This document shows, piece after piece, positions 1 through 8,381 of a stretch of DNA of 21,223 bases (position 1 is its first letter; the number at the start of each line of letters is the position of its first letter). The stretch lies in contig JASAON010001402.1 of NCBI GenBank assembly GCA_030849065.1, positions 1 to 21,223 of the forward strand, in the 5' to 3' direction. The DNA is from Jaenimonas drosophilae (Eukaryota > Euglenozoa > Kinetoplastea > Trypanosomatida > Trypanosomatidae). Under the pieces are notes generated by a model that searched no databases, was not told the origin of the DNA, and saw only the letters and a list, made by a program, of their open reading frames with translations. The translations under genes and the position numbers were made by a program.

Positions 1-50
1 ACGAGCGGTGAAGAGCCTACATCACAAATGTAGCGCACAGAGAAGAACAT
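1..50 (-). CDS. Possible 5' end of a further minus-strand gene (partial, doubtful)
   Basis: An ATG at 50-48 on the minus strand opens a frame that stays open to the window edge (about 16 codons, beginning MFFSVRYIC). It lies about 40 bases downstream of a candidate splice acceptor (AG at 91-90) that follows a pyrimidine-rich stretch, which is how the next gene of the cluster should begin. Against it, an earlier ATG in the same leader (about 31-29) is followed at once by TAG, the stretch is too short to show coding character, and a 12-bp stem-loop overlaps it. The true start may lie beyond the window. This is a pointer only. Confidence 0.2.
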   Translation of the reverse strand, partial: MFFSVRYICDVGSSPL

Positions 51-69
51 ATCGGGACTACATTTGTGA
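22..69. repeat. 12-bp perfect inverted repeat (stem-loop)
   Basis: Positions 22-33 (tcacaaatgtag) and 58-69 (ctacatttgtga) are exact reverse complements separated by 24 bases, so either strand can form a 12-bp stem. A smaller hairpin, ctacat/atgtag at 18-23 and 28-33, competes with it. The structure lies just downstream of the candidate splice acceptor at 90-91, so on the minus strand it would sit in the leader of the next gene. Confidence 0.6.
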
Positions 70-89
70 GAGTGGCTACTTCAGAATGA

Positions 90-139
90 CTAAACAGAAG
101 AGGATCACTGAGGAAGCGGAGTTGGCGAGGGAGGGCACC
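90..139 (-). promoter_or_regulatory. Candidate trans-splice signal for the gene beyond the left edge
   Basis: On the minus strand, 139-92 is pyrimidine-rich, ending in CTCTTCTGTTT, and is followed by AG at 91-90. This is the polypyrimidine-AG layout seen before the other genes in the window. No gene body is available to confirm it. Confidence 0.3.
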
Positions 140-601
140 AACATCCACGCGCGCAAGCTCCGATGAAGAACCGTTAGCATGCCAGTTTAAGAGGCACAAC
201 ATTTGAAGAAAGGGATGGAATGTTTGTATGTGTGTGTGTGTGTTGTGATGAACTTGCTCGAGGGGTTGGTATTACGTCCACGGCGATGATGTGTTGCGTG
301 GAAGAGGCGAGGGAGCTACCGAAGCACAAGTGAAGTGGCGGGGATGAGGACAGAGGTGATCGTGACGCCTCACACATGCCCCTTGTACCACAACAAGTTA
401 ATCTCCTTTTTTTTCTTGTTGTTTTTTTTGAAATCAAAGCAAGTCACACAACAACATTAGAAACATAAAAATAAAACTGAAGAGATGTGGCACTAAATGC
501 ACAACTCGTGTAGTGTGAAACACAGTGCACCTATTACCCAGGAAGGATCATATCCTTATGGCTGGTATCACTGAATCGTCACCTCTTTTGTGCGTCATGG
601 C

Positions 602-1558
602 TCACATCTTCATGCCAGAGATTCTGCCGCTGCAGGCGTTGAACTCCGCCACGAGACGCTCCATGAGCTCCGCCACGCTGGGGATATCATTGCATTCCGA
701 AGTAATTTGGCCAATGGAGAGCTCACCTTCGGCCAAATCCCCCTCCAACATCCCGCGACGGCCACGTCCATGGCCGCGGTAGTCCAGCAGCTCCTCCACA
801 GACTTACCTGCGGCCGACATGGCGGAGATGTCTTTGCCGTATTGATTCAGCAGCACACGTGTTGGCATGCCTTGCTTGAAGGTCAGCCACGTATCACCTT
901 CCTTGGCCTTCACACAGACCTGCTTGAAGGCCTCGGAGCAGGAGCTCTCCTTGGTGATGGCGAAGCGTGTGCCAATCTGAACGCCCTCCGCGCCAAGAGC
1001 CATGGAGGCCATGATGGCACCACCGCTCGCAATGCCGCCAGCGGCAATGAGTGGGATGTCGGGGCTGAGGTGATGGCGGATGTGCGGGATCAAGGTCATG
1101 GTGGTGCTCTCTTCACGACCGTTGTGGCCACCCGCCTCGAAGCCTTCCGCGGCAATGGCATCCACGCCAGCATCTTGACACTTGAGGGCCAACTTCATGT
1201 TTGGCACGACGTGTGCCACCTTGATGCCATGCTCATGAAGCTTCTTGGTCCAGACCTTGGGGCTGCCGGCGGAGGTGAAGACGACGGGCACCTTCTCATC
1301 AATGATGCACTGAATGTAGGGAGTCATGTCGGGCTGCAGGTTCAGTGGGAGGTTGACGCCAAAGGACTGGCTCGTGGCAGCCTTGCACTTGGCCACATTC
1401 TCACGGAAGATGTCAATGCTCATGGAACCCGCGCCAATCAGGCCCAGACCACCGGCGTTGCTGACGGCAGAGGCCAATCGCCATCCACTGCACCACACCA
1501 TGCCACCCTGCACAATGGGGTACTTGGTGCCAAAGATACGTGCTACACGATTCTCCAT
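602..1558 (-). CDS. Nitronate monooxygenase (2-nitropropane dioxygenase family)
   Basis: The gene encodes 318 residues of an FMN-dependent TIM-barrel enzyme expected to oxidise alkyl nitronates with O2, giving a carbonyl compound and nitrite. Visible landmarks are YPIVQGGM near residues 13-20, SNAGGLGLIGAG at 33-44, the family motif EGFEAGGHNG at 138-147 with the presumed catalytic His145, and the FMN-phosphate loops AAGGIASGG (172-180) and GVQIGTRF (192-199). The C-terminal GDLAEGELSIGQI segment resembles the bacterial type of the family, and the length is normal for bacterial enzymes. FabK enoyl-ACP reductases share the fold, so the exact substrate is not certain. There is no obvious mitochondrial presequence, signal peptide or peroxisomal SKL tail, so a cytosolic location is likely. 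The start is the first ATG after the predicted splice acceptor at 1611-1610. The frame is intact, and a bacterial origin by old lateral transfer is plausible but untested. Confidence 0.93.
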   Translation of the reverse strand: MENRVARIFGTKYPIVQGGMVWCSGWRLASAVSNAGGLGLIGAGSMSIDIFRENVAKCKAATSQSFGVNLPLNLQPDMTPYIQCIIDEKVPVVFTSAGSPKVWTKKLHEHGIKVAHVVPNMKLALKCQDAGVDAIAAEGFEAGGHNGREESTTMTLIPHIRHHLSPDIPLIAAGGIASGGAIMASMALGAEGVQIGTRFAITKESSCSEAFKQVCVKAKEGDTWLTFKQGMPTRVLLNQYGKDISAMSAAGKSVEELLDYRGHGRGRRGMLEGDLAEGELSIGQITSECNDIPSVAELMERLVAEFNACSGRISGMKM

Positions 1559-1920
1559 GGTCGAGCCACTCGTGTACTGGTGTTTAGGTGTGAAGATAAA
1601 TGATAGTCACTACACGTGTATGTGTATATATGTGTCAGGGAAGAAGAACAGAAGGGAGTGACGTGAAGCGAGTACAAGATGAGTGACATTGAAACAACAC
1701 AATGTGTACGTCTTGTGTGTGTTGTTTGGGGGGGGGGGGGGCAACGAGTTCGTGTACAGTAGGATGTGATGCCAACGACAAAAAAAAACTGATACAAAAG
1801 AGACGACGTGTGCCAGCAACACTCTTTTTTCTGCTCCAGCTTCATCTCTGTCACTGCAGAGCGTTGGGTGAATTGCATCTATGTGTGCGTGTGTGTGCTG
1901 CGAAGTTCGTCTGGCCGAGG
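1559..1920. other. Intergenic region between the OFD1-like and nitronate monooxygenase genes
   Basis: These 362 bases hold the 3' end of the OFD1-like transcript and the trans-splice signal of the next gene. A run of 14 G occurs at 1728-1741 (C14 in the transcript), with GT-rich DNA around it and a short A-run at about 1780. I see no gene or RNA. Confidence 0.6.
1610..1658 (-). promoter_or_regulatory. Trans-splice acceptor of the nitronate monooxygenase gene
   Basis: The minus strand carries an almost pure pyrimidine tract at 1658-1637. The first AG after it is at 1611-1610, which would give a leader of about 51 bases with no ATG before the start at 1558. Confidence 0.6.
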
Positions 1921-4464
1921 CTAGAAGGATGAGGTGGTGGAGGCGTCGTTGAAGAGGACCGAATCTCCATCGCTGCTATCATCATCGCGAAAGATGGGCT
2001 GCGTACCACCACCATCACCTTGTTGTTGGCGTTGACGGTTGGCCTCGAGCTGTGCCAGCAGGCCACCGGCCCGATCGCGTGGCTTCTCATCATCGCTGTC
2101 GGTGGTGGATGCCGCCCGACGTTGGCTCTGCTGCGATTGCAACACCTTCCACTGTGAGCGCTGCGACCACAGAATGCCATCTCGCTGCGTTTGCTCCTCC
2201 GCCTCCATGCCACTGCGTGCCACGTGTTCCTCCTCCACGCAGCTCCGCTGTTGTTCTTCACGTGCGCGCTCTCCATCTACCATGATGGATGAGTTTCCTT
2301 CATCGCTGAGTTTGGTGGCGTCCTGGGCCGCCTTCACCGAAGACACGTCGGGCGGGGCGGCAGAGGAGCGCGCAGAGGAGCTTGAAGAGCTGCTGCTGCT
2401 GCTGGAGTGTTCTGATGGAAGATTCTTGGATGAGCGAATGACCCGAGACGCGAGGGCGAGGAGAGAGCTCCCGCCACTTCCTTGCGTGAGGAGGCTCTCA
2501 TCGGGACGCATCGCACTGGTGCGCAGGCTCGGCGATGATGGCTCGGGCGCGACTACAGGTGCAGATGCCGTGGATGCATCCTTCACCACATCCTCTGCCG
2601 CAACACTCGCCGCGAGCTGATTGCTTGCACTGCTTGATTTGGTTGTCGGTGAGGCGGGCTTGGCAGGCTCACTGGCGGAGCTCGCCGCAGATGATGGCTT
2701 CATCACCACGGCTTCTGTGGCAGGAGGAGGTGATGGGGGCGATGGTGTAGAGGCAGCACCAGAGGATGCATGTCCTTCCTCCTCTGCTGGAGATGTGGTT
2801 GGTGCTGCATCTGGCACTGGGCTGGCCTGTGCTCCAGCACCAACAACAACATCTGCAACAGCAGCAGCAACAGAGGATGCTGAAGGGGCTGCCACTGCTG
2901 CTTGATGGCGATGTGCCTGGCCAGCTTCCCAGGCTCGGCTCCACGCCGCCGGCAGTGGTGGTTGCGTGGAGCCCACCGATGCGGGCATCGCCCCCGATTG
3001 CACCGCCTCTGCACGTTGTTGTTGCTGACGTTCGTAGATTTCCTTCTGAAGCGCCTCGGTACGTTGGATCTCCAGGTATGCCTCCGCCTGATCCATTGCG
3101 GCATCTTCTTCATCCCCAACCATGTTGTTGTTGTTGTTGTTGTTGGCGGATGAACCAGCCGCACGTCCATGTTGCAGCGCGCTGTTGGTCAAGACGCGCA
3201 CCCGAAATCGCAGCCGCGCGAGCTCCTCCTCACGAATCTGCATCTCTGCCGCATGCTCGGAGCGCAATCGTACAACATCCTCCACCCGACGCGCCTCCCG
3301 CTGCCGTGCCGCCTCTGCCTCCATCAGGTGCGACGCACACATCTCTTCCCAGTGCGCAAGCTGAAGCTGCAGTTGGCGGATGCGCTCCTTCAGCTCACGT
3401 TGCACCATCACCTGGGCCTGGAACTCCACTTCGTGGTCATGGAGCATGTCATGCATCTCACGCTGGCGTTGATCCAAGGACATACGCTGCCGCTGGAGCT
3501 CCTCGCGACCTTGACGAAGGCGCTCCTGCTCCTGCTCGCACTTGGCCACCGCGGCCCGCTCCGTCTCGCGCAGCTCCTCCGATTTGCAAGCAATCAGATG
3601 CGCATAGCGCTCCTCCAATGCATCCTTCACCTCCTGAAGCTTGGTGGCTTCATATTGGCGGTACTTTTCCTGATACTCACGCCGGAGTTGTTCGTGCATC
3701 TGCTGCTTGTACTCCGCCAGCTTCCGCTCCACCTGCGCGCGGGAGAGAGCTGGGCTATCATGGCGCAGCTGGGCATAGGTGATGGCGTACTTCGCATCTA
3801 CAGCGGCCAAACGGCACTCGAGGGAGGTCAAGGGTCGGCCATCGGCATCAAAACCATGCTCACCCTCCACAATGGGGGTCTGCGTGCTGCACGTGATGTT
3901 GTTGGTGGTGGCGGAGTTCCTGGCAGCGGCAGCATCTCTCTGCAGTGATTGCTCCACCCATCGCAGCAGAACACTGCCACCGCCATCACCACTTGATGCA
4001 GCCGCAGCAGCTCCATCCACGGCGGAGTCCTTGGCAACATGGCCAAAGTGTGTGCTCGAGCATGGCACGCCAAGAAGCTGGGAGAGATACACCTCCGCCT
4101 CCTCACCCTTGCCTGCAGCGATGTCGGGCATCACCGAGCTCACCTCCGCCTCCGAGGCAAAGATGGAGAGCGTCATGGCACGTTGCGTACCACGCAAGTG
4201 ATTCTCCACGAGCACATCCGCCACTTGGCGGCACCAACTACCGAGCGAGGATGTTGCATCTTCCTCATCCACCGCAGTGGAGCGACCCCCCGACACGGCA
4301 CGCTGGCGCATGAGCTCCGCGAGCATCACCCCACGAAGCTGTGTTTTGATGTCGCGCAACGTGCCTGTTTGGCGTAGATGTTGTTGCATGGCCGTACGCA
4401 GCTCTGAGACGCTGAGGAGGTCCTTGCCTCCCCCACCCATGATGGTGGCGGCTGCGACCTCCAT
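1921..4464 (-). CDS. OFD1-like LisH and coiled-coil basal-body protein
   Basis: The gene encodes 847 residues. OFD1 acts at the distal end of centrioles and basal bodies and is needed for cilium assembly. The N-terminus has the OFD1/FOR20-type layout: a helix at about 20-52 reading ELRTAMQQHL then TLRDIKTQLR, followed by a LisH-like segment at about 76-104 (VADVLVENHL to TLSIFASEAEV). A long coiled coil spans about 213-430. Its first part (LAAVDAKYAITYAQL, then VERKLAEYKQQMHEQLRREY) aligns by eye with the same part of animal OFD1. After an Asn7 run near 441-447 the tail is disordered, rich in Ala, Ser, Pro and Thr with an 11-Ser run, and ends in an acidic Ser/Asp-rich segment. The start at 4464 is the first ATG after the predicted splice acceptor. 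The reading frame extends to 4470 only without an ATG. Another LisH coiled-coil protein such as a FOR20 relative is the alternative, but the length and coiled coil favour OFD1. Confidence 0.8.
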   Translation of the reverse strand: MEVAAATIMGGGGKDLLSVSELRTAMQQHLRQTGTLRDIKTQLRGVMLAELMRQRAVSGGRSTAVDEEDATSSLGSWCRQVADVLVENHLRGTQRAMTLSIFASEAEVSSVMPDIAAGKGEEAEVYLSQLLGVPCSSTHFGHVAKDSAVDGAAAAASSGDGGGSVLLRWVEQSLQRDAAAARNSATTNNITCSTQTPIVEGEHGFDADGRPLTSLECRLAAVDAKYAITYAQLRHDSPALSRAQVERKLAEYKQQMHEQLRREYQEKYRQYEATKLQEVKDALEERYAHLIACKSEELRETERAAVAKCEQEQERLRQGREELQRQRMSLDQRQREMHDMLHDHEVEFQAQVMVQRELKERIRQLQLQLAHWEEMCASHLMEAEAARQREARRVEDVVRLRSEHAAEMQIREEELARLRFRVRVLTNSALQHGRAAGSSANNNNNNNMVGDEEDAAMDQAEAYLEIQRTEALQKEIYERQQQQRAEAVQSGAMPASVGSTQPPLPAAWSRAWEAGQAHRHQAAVAAPSASSVAAAVADVVVGAGAQASPVPDAAPTTSPAEEEGHASSGAASTPSPPSPPPATEAVVMKPSSAASSASEPAKPASPTTKSSSASNQLAASVAAEDVVKDASTASAPVVAPEPSSPSLRTSAMRPDESLLTQGSGGSSLLALASRVIRSSKNLPSEHSSSSSSSSSSSARSSAAPPDVSSVKAAQDATKLSDEGNSSIMVDGERAREEQQRSCVEEEHVARSGMEAEEQTQRDGILWSQRSQWKVLQSQQSQRRAASTTDSDDEKPRDRAGGLLAQLEANRQRQQQGDGGGTQPIFRDDDSSDGDSVLFNDASTTSSF
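3123..3145. repeat. (TTG/AAC)n microsatellite in the OFD1-like gene
   Basis: About seven GTT copies on the plus strand are read on the coding strand as AAC codons, giving seven consecutive Asn between the coiled coil and the disordered tail. Confidence 0.9.
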
Positions 4465-4521
4465 CACCAAATGTTATGAGTGTCTGCGTGTGTGTACGTT
4501 GGTTGGGGCCAAATGAAGCCA

Positions 4522-4590
4522 CTTGTTGCACGTGTGTGTGTGAGTGCAAGAACAGAAAAATACATGAAATGAAGAAAACAAAGATGAAGT
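4522..4590 (-). promoter_or_regulatory. Trans-splice acceptor of the OFD1-like gene
   Basis: The minus strand is rich in T and C at about 4590-4540 (CTTCATCTTTGTTTTCTTC and following). The first AG after it is at 4523-4522, giving a leader of about 57 bases with no ATG before the start at 4464. The 255 bases between this gene and the next show nothing else. Confidence 0.55.
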
Positions 4591-4719
4591 TGTGTGATAC
4601 ATCCACCACATTCATTCATACGTACACGAGTGTATCTCTCCATGACGTGTGGCACTTCCCACGACTCTTTAAATGGGAGTGCATCTTATGCAATTTGGCC
4701 TCACCTACGTCAAGGATCC

Positions 4720-7700
4720 TCAGCTGAGCTCCGTTGTGTAGGGGGAGGACCACAACCACTCCATTGTTGAGCTCAGCGGCGGTGAAGAGGTGTTGTTGTT
4801 GTTGTTGTTGCTGTCGCGGTCGGCCAACAAGCCAACACTCGTGAGCAGCTCCAACCACTGCTTCCACTGGCGCTGCAACAACACCGCATCGTGGCGGAGG
4901 CGGAGATTCACCGCCCGCTTCCACGATGTTGCATCTTCGCTGCGCGCATTGCCTGGAAAGAGGCTGGCCATGGCCGCATCGCTGGTGAGGAGCTCGTGGA
5001 GCTCCTCCTCCAACGCACGTCGGCGGCGCAACTTATGCAACAGGCGAGTTGGCACCAGCCGCAGCATCTCACGGGCCACCACCGAGGCATCCACGGTGCC
5101 ACTGTTGTGCAGCCTCGCCATCACCAACGAACGTAGAGAGGAAGGCTCCACCTTGGTGAGGCCGCCATGTTGCTCCACGAAGCTCTGAATAACGGCATCA
5201 TTTCCCGCGCCAGATGCGTGCTGCTGCATCAACACACGAAGTTGTGCGCGAGACGCAGCCCCGCCCATCATCTCTGCTGACCACTCTTCACCAGCGCGGA
5301 GTAGCAACGATGCAACTCCCTTGACAGCATCACCTCCGCCACCTCCTCCACGTGCATCCATCGCAGCCGCGGTTGGAAGGAACGCCTGCAGCACTGATGT
5401 GAGTACATCGCTCAGTTCCACCACTCCATCCATGGAGGCGGGCCCATTCTGCAACAGGTATGATGCCCCAACAAGGAGCTCCTCGCGCTGCTCCGCCGTG
5501 AGTGGCTCAGCGGCACCTCCATCATCGGCACGCCCGCGCTTGCTGGACGACGGATGATGCGATGATTGGCCAGCTTCCTCACGTACCGCAGCTCTGCGTG
5601 CCATCTCCACTGACCACATCCACGCGTACAACTGCCGCAACGCCTGATCGCGCGCCGTTGTAGAGGCCAAGTGATGTGTGGCTGCTGCTGCCGAAGATGA
5701 TGCATCTCCCGCCGCGCTCTGCACCGCGCGCGAGACGCTCATCAGCACCGATCCCTCCACCTCACTCGCGGCCGTTGTGGCGGCCAACACGTGGAGGCCC
5801 ACGGCCCTGGAAAAGAAGCGTGTGGCACGTTCGCGTGCATGAGCATCATCAGCGGATGAGCTGTGGCTGCTGAGGTAGCGCTGTGCGTTGGAGGAGGGAG
5901 CTCCACGCACAGAGGCACGTGGACCGGCAGGATGTGCTGCCCCACGCAATCCGTCGTGAAGAAGATGAATATCCATGTGATAGGCCACGGCGGCAAAGAT
6001 GGAGTAGGGCAGTGAGGTGGCAGATGATGATGCCAATGATGTTGTTGTGCTGGATGCACCACCACCATCCTCAGGAACCACACTCGGCAGCCACTCAAGT
6101 GAATAGCCTCGAAATCCAACATGCTCCATCAGCCTCACCGCCTCCATCGTGAAACGCAGGCCGTCGTCGCCGTGGCGCTCCACCCATGATGTACGTCGTG
6201 GGATGGCGGCGCGCAAACGATGAAAGAGTGGGGCGAGGGCACGAAGTAGCTGCTGCACATGACTAGGAACAGCGAGTTGGGTGCGTACCACAACCGCAGA
6301 TAGGAGCACCTCCGCCATGTATCGGTTTACCCACGACTGCACAGCAGCACGGCTCCACGAATCATTGCCAGATGGCGCGTGATGATCCATCATCATCATC
6401 TCTTCATCTTCATCATGCTCCACGTGTGGTTGGTTCAGTCTTCCTGATGTGGAGGCGGCAGGAGCGAGTGCGCGGAGACGCACAATCATTGGTAGAACAT
6501 TCACGGCATCGCGCAACACACGCTCCGCTTCTTGCCACTGCAGGCTCAGACCCAGACCAACCTTGGAGAGGTGCTCCACCATTACCTCACCCGCTTGACG
6601 GTAGTAGGCCGGAAGCTGAAAGAGAGGATCTGTTGTTGTTGTTGTTGCTGTTGCTGCACCATCACCTCCATCATCCTCCGCTGCTGTGTTGTTGTTATTG
6701 TTGTTGGCGGCCAACTGCAACTCCGCGAGGAGTGCGTCGTAGCTTCCTGGCAAGCTATTCTGCAAACGTTGGGCGTAGCTCCGTGGGGCGAGGGCGGTGA
6801 GGAGTGCCTCCAACAGCTGCTCACTGCTCCACACAACAGTTAGTGCTTCATGATGCGCAGCACCAACCATGGATGGATGATGCGCAAGCTGTGAGCCTTG
6901 CGCGTGGCGCTCCAGCGTGCGGCACTGCCGCAACATCTCCGACCACGGCCACTCAAGGCCAACCTGCGGCAGAAGTGCAGGAAGGAGTTGTCGCGTCAGC
7001 ACATCCACCTCCATCAACGTCAGCCCACGTTGCGTAGCACAACGCATGCCACAATGATCATGTGCCGTGGTGCTCGTTGTTGGCCGGGCCGCGAGATTCT
7101 GCGTGGAGGTTCCGAGAATGGAAGCAAAGAGGAGCTCGTGAATGTTGTGGAGGATGTGGGCGGAGAGCAGGGCACCACAACCATCAGCAGCACCCGACTT
7201 CTTCTTCGTGGCGTTGTTGTTGTTGGCCGAGGATGAGTGGCGTTGGCGCCATCCATCCAACTCTATCATTTGCTCCATCAACGCCCGCAGAAGCATCGCG
7301 GTGGCGGCCACAATGGCCGCAGCATCTTCGGGCGCCGCAGGTGAGGTGGAGAGCCCACCCAGCAAGCCGCATGAGGTGGATGCTTCATGTGTTGCATCTG
7401 CATCACGTACCTGCGCATGAAGGGCGGAAAACACGGCACGTGGTGCCGCACTTGCGGTGTGGAGGGCGTACTCAATGATACCCGCCACAACACCGGCACT
7501 GCGAGCCCACTGCAACGAAGCTGATGATGTTGTTGCTGCTGCTGCTGATGATGATGATTGTGGTGCTGGCATCTCCGCGAAGAGAGAATCCTTCACCACT
7601 GCATCATCCTGATAAATGAAGAGGCAGAGGAGCTTTGCCAGTGGCCGCATCAATGGGAAGGAAGCACCCATGGAGAGGCCAGCATAGAGTCTTGCATCTT

Positions 7701-8241
7701 CATAAACGCCACGAAGTGCGGCGGGCACCTCTGCAGATGCATTCGCAACATCTTCCAGAGAAAATATGAGCGAGCTGCTGCTGTTGCTGTTGCTACAGTT
7801 GGCTGCGTCGTGGAGGTAGGCATCTTGCAGCACATCGTGCTGGCTCCAGCAACCACGTGCAGCTGCCTCACTCACAACCACATTGGCACGTTCTACGACA
7901 TGATGTAGATGTACGTGATGCTTGCCGTCACATGCAGATGCAGCGGCAGCGGCGAAGAAGGCCTGCGTCCATGAGAGGTTGGCCAACGGGCTTCCCCACA
8001 ACGCCTCCACATGCTTCCCTGGTGTGTTTGTAGCATGATGAAGGTGATTGAGCAACAACTCTCGTCCTTCTCCACCCATGATGCGCTGACGCATCAATGA
8101 CGCACCTGAATAACCGGCAGCCTCCATGAGAGCCAAGGTGGCGTGAGGAGGTTGGCCACCAAGCTCATCAAAGAAAAGGCCGTGCCATGCGCTGAGATAG
8201 ATGATGGCCTCGCAACCCAGACTCGCTGCAACTGGAGCCAT
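4720..8241 (-). CDS. Unidentified 1,173-residue helical protein
   Basis: I do not recognise this protein. It is a single uninterrupted frame in line with the other genes and its start, MAPVAASLGC, is the first ATG after either predicted splice acceptor. Well-ordered, probably helical stretches (for example PLAKLLCLFIYQDD, and RLVPTRLLHKLRRRR followed by ALEEELHELL at about 1055-1080) alternate with low-complexity inserts: Asn runs near 340, 515 and 1145, a Thr run near 532, a Met4 run in an acidic segment near 617, and many short Ser/Ala runs. A basic patch, SKRGRADD near 898, could be a nuclear signal but is weak. I see no convincing membrane segment, signal peptide, nucleotide-binding motif or catalytic motif. 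The helical pattern would suit an alpha-solenoid scaffold, but that is a guess. It lies between IF1 and the OFD1-like gene, which says little about function in a polycistronic cluster. Confidence 0.85.
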   Translation of the reverse strand: MAPVAASLGCEAIIYLSAWHGLFFDELGGQPPHATLALMEAAGYSGASLMRQRIMGGEGRELLLNHLHHATNTPGKHVEALWGSPLANLSWTQAFFAAAAASACDGKHHVHLHHVVERANVVVSEAAARGCWSQHDVLQDAYLHDAANCSNSNSSSSLIFSLEDVANASAEVPAALRGVYEDARLYAGLSMGASFPLMRPLAKLLCLFIYQDDAVVKDSLFAEMPAPQSSSSAAAATTSSASLQWARSAGVVAGIIEYALHTASAAPRAVFSALHAQVRDADATHEASTSCGLLGGLSTSPAAPEDAAAIVAATAMLLRALMEQMIELDGWRQRHSSSANNNNATKKKSGAADGCGALLSAHILHNIHELLFASILGTSTQNLAARPTTSTTAHDHCGMRCATQRGLTLMEVDVLTRQLLPALLPQVGLEWPWSEMLRQCRTLERHAQGSQLAHHPSMVGAAHHEALTVVWSSEQLLEALLTALAPRSYAQRLQNSLPGSYDALLAELQLAANNNNNNTAAEDDGGDGAATATTTTTDPLFQLPAYYRQAGEVMVEHLSKVGLGLSLQWQEAERVLRDAVNVLPMIVRLRALAPAASTSGRLNQPHVEHDEDEEMMMMDHHAPSGNDSWSRAAVQSWVNRYMAEVLLSAVVVRTQLAVPSHVQQLLRALAPLFHRLRAAIPRRTSWVERHGDDGLRFTMEAVRLMEHVGFRGYSLEWLPSVVPEDGGGASSTTTSLASSSATSLPYSIFAAVAYHMDIHLLHDGLRGAAHPAGPRASVRGAPSSNAQRYLSSHSSSADDAHARERATRFFSRAVGLHVLAATTAASEVEGSVLMSVSRAVQSAAGDASSSAAAATHHLASTTARDQALRQLYAWMWSVEMARRAAVREEAGQSSHHPSSSKRGRADDGGAAEPLTAEQREELLVGASYLLQNGPASMDGVVELSDVLTSVLQAFLPTAAAMDARGGGGGGDAVKGVASLLLRAGEEWSAEMMGGAASRAQLRVLMQQHASGAGNDAVIQSFVEQHGGLTKVEPSSLRSLVMARLHNSGTVDASVVAREMLRLVPTRLLHKLRRRRALEEELHELLTSDAAMASLFPGNARSEDATSWKRAVNLRLRHDAVLLQRQWKQWLELLTSVGLLADRDSNNNNNNTSSPPLSSTMEWLWSSPYTTELS
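4791..4810. repeat. (GTT/AAC)n microsatellite in the 1,173-residue gene
   Basis: A GTT repeat on the plus strand is read as AAC on the coding strand and gives six Asn close to the C-terminus. Confidence 0.9.
6631..6707. repeat. Two (GTT)n blocks read in different frames
   Basis: The block at 6631-6646 is read as ACA on the coding strand and gives a Thr run. The block at 6687-6707 is read as AAC and gives an Asn run. The same DNA repeat therefore yields different residues within 80 bases. Confidence 0.85.
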
Positions 8242-8273
8242 ATGCGAGTAACCAACAACAACAACACCAACAA

Positions 8274-8332
8274 CTAATGCAAACAAACGTACAACTTTTC
8301 ATGAAGATGAAGATGAGTGAAGGGAAGCAAGG
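8274..8332 (-). promoter_or_regulatory. Trans-splice acceptor region of the 1,173-residue gene
   Basis: The minus strand is pyrimidine-rich at about 8332-8301. Two AGs follow, at 8296-8295 and 8275-8274, giving leaders of about 53 or 32 bases. Neither leader holds an ATG before 8241, so the choice does not affect the protein. A stronger tract lies further upstream at 8554-8521, but its first AG is about 70 bases away. Confidence 0.45.
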
Positions 8333-8381
8333 CATGTTGGGTCAAGAACACCTACAAACGGTGGTATGTTGTAGATGCATG

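Larger units (their letters stand above)
1..601. other. Region downstream of the nitronate monooxygenase gene
   Basis: This 601-base stretch follows the nitronate monooxygenase stop and should hold its 3' UTR and polyadenylation region. It contains a (TG)n run at about 229-243, a T-rich block at 401-430 (A-rich in the transcript), the stem-loop at 22-69 and a possible splice signal at 90-139. Short open frames at 17-202 and 174-437 on the minus strand show no recognisable protein character. I see no RNA gene. Confidence 0.6.

Noticed and set aside
401..430. T-rich block on the plus strand as a splice signal for a plus-strand gene
   Set aside because: No plus-strand gene follows; the next several hundred bases are the antisense of nitronate monooxygenase.
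174..437. Minus-strand 87-codon frame in the 3' region of nitronate monooxygenase
   Set aside because: The residues derive from A-rich and TG-repeat DNA, with no splice context or family match.
590..1603. Long plus-strand open frame opposite nitronate monooxygenase
   Set aside because: It is an antisense shadow: the minus strand encodes a complete enzyme with all family motifs, while the plus frame matches nothing.
2766..3948. Long plus-strand frames opposite the OFD1-like gene
   Set aside because: They arise from the coding bias of the minus-strand coiled coil and low-complexity tail; the products are Pro/His/Leu-rich with no family character.
4465..4470. N-terminal extension of the OFD1-like protein to 4470
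   Set aside because: The frame is open but the codon at 4470-4468 is TTG; the first ATG is at 4464, with a suitable ATG-free leader before it.
8242..8286. N-terminal extension of the 1,173-residue protein giving a Val/Gly-rich hydrophobic start (like a signal peptide)
   Set aside because: It would need a TTG start at 8286 and is encoded by a GTT-type repeat; both predicted splice acceptors (8295 and 8274) are close to or inside this stretch. The first ATG is at 8241.
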